IMG/VR virus record: IMGVR_UViG_3300007722_000005
Coordinates: 1 to 64,000 of that record
DNA from: a virus
Length of the DNA stretch: 64,000 nucleotides
Strand: one strand, 5' to 3'
Below are positions 57,946 through 64,000 of this stretch, piece after piece; position 1 is the stretch's first letter; each line of letters begins with the position of its first letter. Position numbers and translations under genes: made by a program. The notes under the pieces were generated by a model. It was not told where the DNA came from. It saw only the letters and a program-made list of their open reading frames with translations, and searched no databases.

Positions 57946-58022
57946 AGAATCTCCATTACGTGAACCGGGAAGTTGATTGTGCGCCACCCGAGTGCCTCAA
58001 TAACTTTTTTCTTTACGATCAT
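57942..58022 (-). CDS. 26-aa peptide between queD and DUF7352 gene
   Basis: MIVKKKVIEALGWRTINFPV then HVMEIL. ATG overlaps the upstream stop and its stop overlaps the queD start region (ATGA both sides), suggesting real coupling, but very short. Confidence 0.4.
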   Translation of the reverse strand: MIVKKKVIEALGWRTINFPVHVMEIL

Positions 58023-58306
58023 TTTTTCTCCAGTGCATGATACACCCGATACATAGCAGAGCCAGCAGCGATGTGGCCACCGTTTGTTGCTGTTCCGATA
58101 TAATCGTAACTTCCATCTGCTGGTATTACTTCTCCAGTATAGATGAGACGCACTTCTCTTGATAGTTTGGTGGCTGAATCTTGGTCAATAAGTGCATACA
58201 CGACCACCTGAAATGGCTCACATTCTATATGTAAGAATACTGCACCTATGTCCAAGAGCAGGGAGTTTGACCCCATGTTCAGCGGAAATTTATGTATAAC
58301 TTTCAT
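58019..58306 (-). CDS. DUF7352-like small protein
   Basis: A 95-residue protein, start MKVIHKFPLNMGSNSLLLDI. The pattern KVI-KFPL, GAVFLHIECEPFQVVVYALI and an aromatic C-terminus (AMYRVYHALE) fits the beta-sandwich phage family DUF7352. Function unknown. Confidence 0.65.
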   Translation of the reverse strand: MKVIHKFPLNMGSNSLLLDIGAVFLHIECEPFQVVVYALIDQDSATKLSREVRLIYTGEVIPADGSYDYIGTATNGGHIAAGSAMYRVYHALEKK

Positions 58307-58758
58307 TTTGCCTCCCAGAAGAATTCTACCCACCTCTTATCGGTTTGTCTATCGATAAGGTAACCCGTAAGCACGGCGTCTGCCGCTGGTTTACCATCAA
58401 CTACAACCTCTGTATTAACAACTAGAGCAGCAAACTTTGCTTTTGGTAGTTGTTTTTGAACTTCCTTTAGAGTTTTTCCACTATCCACTATGTCATCAAC
58501 AACTAATATGTTACTTGTGTGTTTTTCATACAACTCGCGGATCTTGTCGCTTACAATTTGGTCAAACCCATCACGAGTTTGCCAATCCAGTACCTCACAT
58601 GGTACACCAAGTTTGTGAGAAAGGGCAACAGCTGGAACTAATCCACCCCTCTTGATTCCTACGACAATTTTAGGATAGTAGTTTTCGAGCGCCATTTGTT
58701 CCATTATTACCACAAGCGAGGCTTTGAACTTTTCGTGTGTGAAGTGAATTTTGCTCAT
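58303..58758 (-). CDS. phosphoribosyltransferase (xanthine/hypoxanthine type)
   Basis: A 151-residue type I PRTase: VVGIKRGGLVPAVALSHKLG, the PRPP loop NILVVDDIVDSGKTL and a C-terminal hood KRWVEFFWEAK. Likely joins a purine base to PRPP for salvage; its closeness to deazapurine genes leaves open that a 7-deazaguanine is the base (inference). Start MSKIHFTHEKFK at 58758. Confidence 0.85.
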   Translation of the reverse strand: MSKIHFTHEKFKASLVVIMEQMALENYYPKIVVGIKRGGLVPAVALSHKLGVPCEVLDWQTRDGFDQIVSDKIRELYEKHTSNILVVDDIVDSGKTLKEVQKQLPKAKFAALVVNTEVVVDGKPAADAVLTGYLIDRQTDKRWVEFFWEAK

Positions 58759-58768
58759 TGTGGAAATA

Positions 58769-59224
58769 TCATGCTGGTCGTAGCTTGTATATTGGTTTTG
58801 GAGGATAGCATGGGAAATCGATCCACACGCGGCTGTTGGGTTGTGTAGTGTAGCAGCTCTGGTATTCTTTTCCTTCATCATCGTTTACCATGTCGTAAAA
58901 CACAATTCCGTTGATGTCGTATGCGCGCCCACCTTTACTATCCTTGAAAATATGGCTACAACGGTTGTTCTGGAACAGATCTGCCCCCACTTCGTTCCAT
59001 TCATGCTCGTCGCCGGTTAGTGGTGAAAGTGGTTCGAACGCAAGCAACTTTTCCAGCAACCCGAGAGCATACGACGCCGATGATCCCGAGTGGCCTTCAT
59101 CCGCAAATTCGTCGACCATGTGAAGTATATGATTGCGCATGGCAACGTTCATCTCATCGCCGTCTTTTGCCATCCCAATCAAATCAAGTTCACGCTCTGC
59201 GTGGTGTCTTAAGCTCACGTTCAA
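58769..59224 (-). CDS. conserved phage protein of unknown function
   Basis: A 151-residue protein from a family widespread in tailed phages: ERELDLIGMAKDGDEMNVAM, EFADEGHSGSSASYALGLLE, FEPLSPLTGDEHEWNEVG and QNNRCSHIFKD. No activity known. Precedes the PRTase gene. Confidence 0.75.
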   Translation of the reverse strand: MNVSLRHHAERELDLIGMAKDGDEMNVAMRNHILHMVDEFADEGHSGSSASYALGLLEKLLAFEPLSPLTGDEHEWNEVGADLFQNNRCSHIFKDSKGGRAYDINGIVFYDMVNDDEGKEYQSCYTTQPNSRVWIDFPCYPPKPIYKLRPA

Positions 59225-59257
59225 TGCCTTTCTTTGAATTGTGTAGATTTCTTCATA

Positions 59258-60115
59258 TTATGTTCCCCATTCGTTCTTGAACAACGGCACCTGCAACCGG
59301 TCACTATATCTCACCCCATGTTTCATTGCAAGGAGCGCAACAGCTTTATTGTTGAGGTTGTATACCGACTCTGTTCCACCAACCGGCATAAAATATGTTG
59401 ACCCAAAGAATCCATGCTGTTGGTAGCTTTTTGTTGCGCGCAGAGCTTCTTCTGCATCTTCCTCAGTCGCAATTACATACTTCAGGTATGTTGGGCCAAT
59501 CTTCTGATATTCCTCAACAATAACTGGTCTAATAGCATCTTCTTGGTTTTCTCCAGAAACAGAGAGTTTTGGAGAAACAGAAAACGTGATCTCACGTTGC
59601 CCATATTGTGTTGATTGTGACAACCACTCTTTGAGATATTTGCTGAAAGCCACCGTTATTCTCTGTGTCCCGTTCGTTTCGAACGTAATGTGTTGGAGGT
59701 GTCTCATTGCGGGGTTATTGAGGAGATCGGGGTAAGCACGCTGCCACCCCAGAAGCGGTTCACCTCCTGTGATGACGAGGTGTTCTTCTTCCCAGTGTTT
59801 GAATGGGAGAATTTTTGATATTTCGTACGCAATTTCATCCGTCTCAAGACTCGGAGAAAGATGTTTGAATCGAGGATCCCAAGAAGCATAAGAATCGCAG
59901 CCGGTAGCAACCAATGGTAGGTTACCGTAATTCTTATATAGTCCAATATTTGCTGCAGCAAGATCTCGCTCATTGCTCACCATACCTTTCGGCATATTAA
60001 AGCCACCACATGTGAAATTACATCCAAACGTGCGCAAGAACACACTAGGAACGCCCATATAGCGCCCTTCACCCTGAATGCTATAGAATAACTCAGCTAC
60101 TTTGATTTTTGCCAT
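59258..60115 (-). CDS. queE: 7-carboxy-7-deazaguanine synthase QueE with split cysteine motif
   Basis: A 285-residue radical-SAM QueE: FYSIQGEGRYMGVPSVFLRT is the family N-terminus. The 4Fe-4S cysteines read C32-X3-C36, then about 36 residues before C73 in TGCDSYASW, where normal QueE has CX3CX2C. Downstream ITGGEPLL is the SAM-binding GGE. The third Cys aligns with WCDT-x-YA of QueE, so the motif appears split by an insertion rather than lost. Makes CDG from CPH4. Confidence 0.85.
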   Translation of the reverse strand: MAKIKVAELFYSIQGEGRYMGVPSVFLRTFGCNFTCGGFNMPKGMVSNERDLAAANIGLYKNYGNLPLVATGCDSYASWDPRFKHLSPSLETDEIAYEISKILPFKHWEEEHLVITGGEPLLGWQRAYPDLLNNPAMRHLQHITFETNGTQRITVAFSKYLKEWLSQSTQYGQREITFSVSPKLSVSGENQEDAIRPVIVEEYQKIGPTYLKYVIATEEDAEEALRATKSYQQHGFFGSTYFMPVGGTESVYNLNNKAVALLAMKHGVRYSDRLQVPLFKNEWGT

Positions 60116-60612
60116 TATGGCCTTCTATTTAATTTTTTCTGAAGCCGACGACCTTGCTCGACATGAAATGAACTTGCCCGACTAGTATACAACATTCCGT
60201 TCAAATGGTCAAGCTCGTGTTGAAAGCAGCGAGCAGTTATTCCTGTGAACTTTTGTGTTATTGTTTCTTTGTTTGGAAGTTCAAAGCGAACTTTGATTGA
60301 TTTTGGTCTCTTGATCTTAATGAATAGGTTTGGAAACGTTAGGCATCCCTCTTCAAGGAGAACAATGCCCTTTGCTGTTTGATCAACAATTCGTGGATTG
60401 AAGCAGACAAGTACAGGGTTCGACTTTATTGCAAACACCCGATATGGAAGACCAACCTGTGGAGCCGCAATTCCTAGCGCGTTTTTCGCAATCATCGTAT
60501 CTGCAAGGTTTTTTGCAAGCTCGATTGGATCGCCTGGGAGAGCATTCCAGTCCCAATCAGGTTGAACTAATCTCAGTATTGCAGCGTCATCGGACACCAG
60601 GTCAAGAATCAT
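60115..60612 (-). CDS. def: peptide deformylase
   Basis: A 165-residue deformylase: GIAAPQVGLPYRVF (motif 1 GxGxAAxQ variant), EEGCLTFPNL (EGCLS motif 2, Ser to Thr) and CFQHELDHLNGMLY (HExDH motif 3). Removes formyl from nascent proteins. Marine phages often carry shortened deformylases. Start MILDLVSDDAA at 60612 overlaps the previous stop. Confidence 0.92.
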   Translation of the reverse strand: MILDLVSDDAAILRLVQPDWDWNALPGDPIELAKNLADTMIAKNALGIAAPQVGLPYRVFAIKSNPVLVCFNPRIVDQTAKGIVLLEEGCLTFPNLFIKIKRPKSIKVRFELPNKETITQKFTGITARCFQHELDHLNGMLYTSRASSFHVEQGRRLQKKLNRRP

Positions 60613-60806
60613 ATCAACTCTTTCCATGTGTGGCCACATGTTGCACACAACATTAGCCTCGTTGTTCTGCTTGGGTCAGTATCGTGTATTTTGTTGCCAT
60701 ATTTGTCGGTGACTGTAGGAACCACGTACTGAGACGAGATCACACAATCTTCCCTACTACACAGCGGCGTTGGTGTTTCTACCTCTGAAAGAAACTGTTT
60801 TGTCAT
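60609..60806 (-). CDS. small zinc-ribbon-like protein, 65 aa
   Basis: Cysteines in PLCSREDCV and LMLCATCGHTW suggest a zinc ribbon. MTKQFLSEVETPTPLCSRED at the N-terminus. Coupled to gp46 upstream and deformylase downstream by ATGA overlaps. Confidence 0.65.
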   Translation of the reverse strand: MTKQFLSEVETPTPLCSREDCVISSQYVVPTVTDKYGNKIHDTDPSRTTRLMLCATCGHTWKELI

Positions 60807-62518
60807 GCTGCAATCCTCGAAAAGTTTTTGTGTTTCTCAAACTTAATAATGTTAGTGAACCTATCAAACAATTGATCCCCTTTGTGGCTTATTATAAACA
60901 TGTTATTATCTTTTGTCAACGTATTTAAAATCTTCATAAATTCTTCCGTCCCTGAGCTGTCGAGCGAACTATCGAAAACCTCATCCATAATCAATAGGTT
61001 TGTCGATGCACTGTTCCTCATTTTGGCAATAGATCTCCACGTGAACAAAAGTGCGAGATCGATTCGCATCTTCTCGCCTTCAGAGAAGCTTTGATACGTA
61101 AAGTCATCACGGAACCTTGACCTAATTGTTTCTTCAAACTTCTCGTTGAGTTCAAATTGAACAAAAAAGTCCATTGATGCAAGGTATTTGTTTACGAGTT
61201 TGTTCATGATCGGAATATACTGCTTGATTATCTTTGTCTTGATACCCGTGTCCTTGAGAAGAAATCCGGCGACTTCAATGATCTGCTTATCTTTTTGTAG
61301 TTCCTCTAGCTTTTGTGTAGATTGTTTCTGAATAGCTTTGATTGTTGCAATTTCATTCTCGTTTGTACTTATATGGACATTGTTTGATTGTGCCGCAACG
61401 ATATCTTTTTCGTGGTTAGCTGTTGTCCTATCGTTCAACGCAATCTCATTCAGCGCTGTTTTTCTTGCAATCTCATATTGGCCAACCTTTTTGGATATCT
61501 CCTCGATTAATGTAGCAATAGCGGTACCTCGAGAAATTTTAGCAGCAATTCTAACGAGCCCATCTTCAACATCAACAAGCTTGTTCTGCTTTTGTTCAAC
61601 GTTTGAGCTCCTAAAATGATCATCAATAGATTGCAAGCATGTCGGGCAGTCGTCAGTTGTTTGTAGGAACTTAATTTCCTTAACCAACTTCTGCTTACGG
61701 TCTTCAAGTGTGCACTCTATTTCTATCAACGTGTTATGAATAGTCCTCTTCTTTTCAAGTTGAGGAAGGGCTGCACTTGTAGCAACAATACTACTATCTA
61801 TTTGTGCAATATCGTCCTGAATACCTTTGTTCGTTTGCTTAATCTCTTTGATTGTAGCTTGCTTCTGAAGAACAACTTCGTCATTAGCTTTCGCCATGAT
61901 TTCGATGTGTTGTAGATGTATTTTGATCTTCTCTGTAGCAAGCTTAATGTCAGATTCCGCTCCCATTATCTGCTCTCTGTTGTCAACTACCTTCTGCTTT
62001 AACAGAACATTCATTTTGGAGAATATGTTGATGTCCAAAAGGTCTTCGATGATCTCTCTGCGATTTGTGGCAGACAGTTGCATGAATGGTGTGAACGATG
62101 CAGATCCAAGAATAACAATTTGGTTAAATGCTTTTTGATTAAACTTGAGGATGTGCTTTTCGAGATATTCTTGATACTGTTTGACGTCAGCATGCTGATC
62201 TATTAGTTGGTCGTCAACATATATTTCAAAGACATTGGGTTTGAGTCCACGACGAATTGTATATTGCTTGCCGCCGATCGTAAGATCAACCTCAACAACA
62301 GCATCCTTTTTGTTTATCGAGTTAACAAGCTGTGCTTTTTGTATGTTGCGGAACGGCCGTCCATAGAGGACGAACGACAGTGCATCGAGTATCGTCGACT
62401 TTCCTGCACCGTTTTCACCAACGACGAGCGTTGATCCTCGTTTCGAGAGATCAACCTCAGTGATTGTGTTGCCTGTTGATAGAAAATTTTTCCACCGAAT
62501 TTTCTGAAATAACATCAT
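60803..62518 (-). CDS. 46: recombination endonuclease subunit, gp46-like (SbcC/Rad50 family)
   Basis: A 571-residue ABC-type ATPase: Walker A GENGAGKSTILDA near residue 40, a long coiled coil interrupted by the zinc hook DDCPTCLQS (CPxC), the ABC signature FSEGEKMRIDLAL and Walker B NLLIMDEVFDSSLD. With gp47 it processes DNA ends for recombination-dependent replication and host DNA breakdown. Confidence 0.95.
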   Translation of the reverse strand: MMLFQKIRWKNFLSTGNTITEVDLSKRGSTLVVGENGAGKSTILDALSFVLYGRPFRNIQKAQLVNSINKKDAVVEVDLTIGGKQYTIRRGLKPNVFEIYVDDQLIDQHADVKQYQEYLEKHILKFNQKAFNQIVILGSASFTPFMQLSATNRREIIEDLLDINIFSKMNVLLKQKVVDNREQIMGAESDIKLATEKIKIHLQHIEIMAKANDEVVLQKQATIKEIKQTNKGIQDDIAQIDSSIVATSAALPQLEKKRTIHNTLIEIECTLEDRKQKLVKEIKFLQTTDDCPTCLQSIDDHFRSSNVEQKQNKLVDVEDGLVRIAAKISRGTAIATLIEEISKKVGQYEIARKTALNEIALNDRTTANHEKDIVAAQSNNVHISTNENEIATIKAIQKQSTQKLEELQKDKQIIEVAGFLLKDTGIKTKIIKQYIPIMNKLVNKYLASMDFFVQFELNEKFEETIRSRFRDDFTYQSFSEGEKMRIDLALLFTWRSIAKMRNSASTNLLIMDEVFDSSLDSSGTEEFMKILNTLTKDNNMFIISHKGDQLFDRFTNIIKFEKHKNFSRIAA

Positions 62519-63573
62519 TCTAGTGATATTGCATCATGATAAAGGTTTCTCAATACACCCTCGAGCCTTGGTTTATCAACAGCTACCTGGAGCTGCTGTA
62601 TATACTTACTTACTAGCGAAAGCGTGTCCTCTGCTTCGTTGATGATATCAGAATCTTCTTCCATATTGAGGTTCATGTGATCATCAACAACCTGCAATGA
62701 CGCCACATTCTTCTTCTCAATTATATCTACCATCAAGTCGAAGTTGTGTGGGTTTGTTTTGTTTGATACGACAATCTTAACGAACTTGCCCGTTAGGTTT
62801 TGTGGATTAAATGTTTTGATATCAATTGGGTTCTTAACGTCGTCATAGTATATTTTGTGGAACATTAATAGTGGGTTCTCAATGAACTCGAGGCTGCGTG
62901 TGTTCGTGTCAAAGATGTGAAACCCTCGAGGGTCATCGTAATCGGACCAAGTCATCTCATAAGGTGCACCGAGATAGTTGATGTTGTCGCGGGTTGATTT
63001 GTGGTGGTAGTGACCTGAGCAGACAATATCGAACTTCTTGAACATTGAAGCGCTGTATCCTATGTTGATCATTGATCCCTTATACATCTCAAATCCCTGA
63101 AGCTCAAGGTGTCCAAAACATACCTGGGCTTTTGTGTCATTTATGAATCTAACGGTTTCGTCGACGTTGTCTTCACATATCCACGGAATTAAAGCAATCT
63201 CTACCCCATCAACTATTATGCTGCGAGGGCCTGCATGCACTATAATATTGTTGTATTCCTTAAGCAGCAGATCCGGTGAGTTAATCTTGTTGGTGTTTTT
63301 GTAGTATGTGCAGTGATTTCCAACAATAACATCGTGACGTATTTCCCGAGCAGCTACCTCATTAAACCAATACCCCCTACAACGATCCAATGAAAAATAG
63401 TTCACATATTTTCGACGGTCGAATGTGTCACCAAGATCAATAATATGCTTAATATTGTGTTTATCAATATAAGGGAAAAACACGCTACCATAAAATTGTT
63501 CAAAATGTTTGTGAAAAACTTCTGAGTCGTTACGAGCTCCAAAATGCTGATCAGTAATCAGAGCTATCTTCAT
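62515..63573 (-). CDS. 47: recombination endonuclease subunit, gp47-like (SbcD/Mre11 family)
   Basis: A 352-residue metallophosphoesterase: ALITDQHFGARNDSE, IIDLGDTFDRRKYVNY, VIVGNHCTYYKNT (GNHD variant with Cys in place of Asp), CFGHLELQGFE and CSGHYHHKS. Nuclease partner of gp46 (four-base overlap). Confidence 0.94.
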   Translation of the reverse strand: MKIALITDQHFGARNDSEVFHKHFEQFYGSVFFPYIDKHNIKHIIDLGDTFDRRKYVNYFSLDRCRGYWFNEVAAREIRHDVIVGNHCTYYKNTNKINSPDLLLKEYNNIIVHAGPRSIIVDGVEIALIPWICEDNVDETVRFINDTKAQVCFGHLELQGFEMYKGSMINIGYSASMFKKFDIVCSGHYHHKSTRDNINYLGAPYEMTWSDYDDPRGFHIFDTNTRSLEFIENPLLMFHKIYYDDVKNPIDIKTFNPQNLTGKFVKIVVSNKTNPHNFDLMVDIIEKKNVASLQVVDDHMNLNMEEDSDIINEAEDTLSLVSKYIQQLQVAVDKPRLEGVLRNLYHDAISLE

Positions 63574-64000
63574 TTAATCATCCGTAAATTTCTCCACGCC
63601 TTTTTTGGCTTTTGCCCTCTTATTTTTTAACTTCTTCTCTCTAAGAGTATCCTCGAAAGCCTTGATAAAGTCAACAGTGTGTTGGTCGGAAACTAAATGT
63701 TGTGTCGTGTTATGAGGATCCTCATTATTACTTTGTTCGACAAGCTCATCAAATATCATTGACGACTCTGTCACCTTATGTTTAATATATGTCTGCTTGC
63801 GTTCCTTCAGTATTCGACGAAGAAAGGCGTAGTATATTATTTGTGTGAAGTATGCAAAAGGATTTTCCGACTTTGCTGGGTCGAAGTTGTCAAAATAGCT
63901 GACACAATTCTCAATACCATCGCTAATCATTTCATCACGAAACGTATAGTTGATAAATTGGTGTTTGTGTGACAGTCCTTCTGCGATAGCCATTAAGCAA
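63574..64000 (-). CDS. 55: late sigma factor gp55 (partial, 5' end beyond window)
   Basis: Visible residues align with T4 gp55 without its N-terminus: CLMAIAEGLSHKHQFINYTF (T4 IMLIAEGLSKRFNF), RDEMISDGIENCVSYFDNFD and NPFAYFTQIIYYAFLRRILK. The frame is open to the window edge, so the gene starts outside. gp55 directs RNA polymerase to the TATAAATA promoters found in this window. The basic C-terminal tail KKLKNKRAKAKKG precedes the clamp-binding end. Confidence 0.93.
   Translation of the reverse strand, partial: CLMAIAEGLSHKHQFINYTFRDEMISDGIENCVSYFDNFDPAKSENPFAYFTQIIYYAFLRRILKERKQTYIKHKVTESSMIFDELVEQSNNEDPHNTTQHLVSDQHTVDFIKAFEDTLREKKLKNKRAKAKKGVEKFTDD

Noticed and set aside
1-64000. Amber (UAG) recoding of phage genes
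   Set aside because: All recognised genes are full-length under the standard code and several end in TAG, so there is a suppressor tRNA but no sign of recoding in this window.
1-64000. CRISPR arrays, integrase, attachment sites or insertion sequences
   Set aside because: No spaced direct-repeat array, recombinase or terminal inverted repeats were seen; repeats found are promoter cassettes or coding duplications.

Overview
The window is part of the genome of a large lytic T4-superfamily myovirus (Caudoviricetes) of a Gram-negative host. Nearly every gene is on the minus strand. The T4-type replication set is present (gp43 polymerase, gp44/gp62 clamp loader, gp45 clamp, gp41 helicase, gp61 primase, UvsX, gp46/gp47, RegA, gp55 late sigma factor), together with TTGAC/TATAAT early promoters and TATAAATA late promoters. 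The Gram-negative host is inferred from a two-gene spanin pair in the lysis cassette. No integrase, CRISPR array or insertion sequence was seen.

Layout. 1-2.5 kb: small, relatively GC-rich early genes, each group behind an early promoter with a TTTCGAAA spacer. 2.7-8.2 kb: NUMOD3-type proteins, a HAD phosphatase, an RNA ligase, small membrane proteins and dCMP deaminase. 8.2-11.8 kb: an NAD module (nicotinamide phosphoribosyltransferase, NMN adenylyltransferase-Nudix, quinolinate synthase). 12.8-13.4 kb: a plus-strand island of small membrane proteins. 13.4-18.1 kb: ribonucleotide reductase and primase. 18.2-20.1 kb: lysis cassette (accessory membrane protein, holin, GH19 endolysin, o- and i-spanin). 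20.0-26.6 kb: late/virion genes, including three consecutive proteins whose N-termini look like T4 capsid-targeting leaders. 26.7-30.6 kb: small genes, HNH nuclease, a SLOG protein and a phosphoesterase, with a 0.26 kb RNase P RNA-like gene between the last two. 30.7-38.2 kb: 40 tRNA genes covering all twenty amino acids, interrupted by small genes. 38.5-48.8 kb: core replication genes. 48.8-60.8 kb: nucleotide and 7-deazaguanine genes (GTP cyclohydrolase I, two QueD/PTPS-like proteins, QueE, a TGT-like barrel, dCTP deaminase), a glycosyltransferase, a peptidyl-tRNA-hydrolase-like protein, a phosphoribosyltransferase, peptide deformylase and an isolated CUA-anticodon suppressor tRNA. 60.8-64 kb: gp46, gp47 and gp55 (cut by the window edge).

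How it fits together. The phage appears to bring much of its own translation support: tRNAs for every amino acid, an RNase P RNA that could mature them, an RNA ligase, a GatB/YqeY-type tRNA-binding domain, a Pth2-like protein, a deformylase and an amber suppressor. A second theme is defence evasion: an NAD salvage/rebuilding pathway, a likely 7-deazaguanine DNA modification route, and candidate injected head proteins (ligase-like, nucleotidyltransferase-like, unknown).

The most notable item is the RNase P RNA-like gene at 29779-30040. P1, P2, P3 and P4 can be drawn, and the catalytic-core sequences CR-I and CR-V are recognisable. Other unusual items are two loci with tRNA halves in permuted order, Leu tRNAs with short variable loops, the QueE homologue with a C-X3-C-X36-C cluster motif, and duplicated promoter cassettes. 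All assignments come from reading the sequence; none was checked by database search or covariance model.
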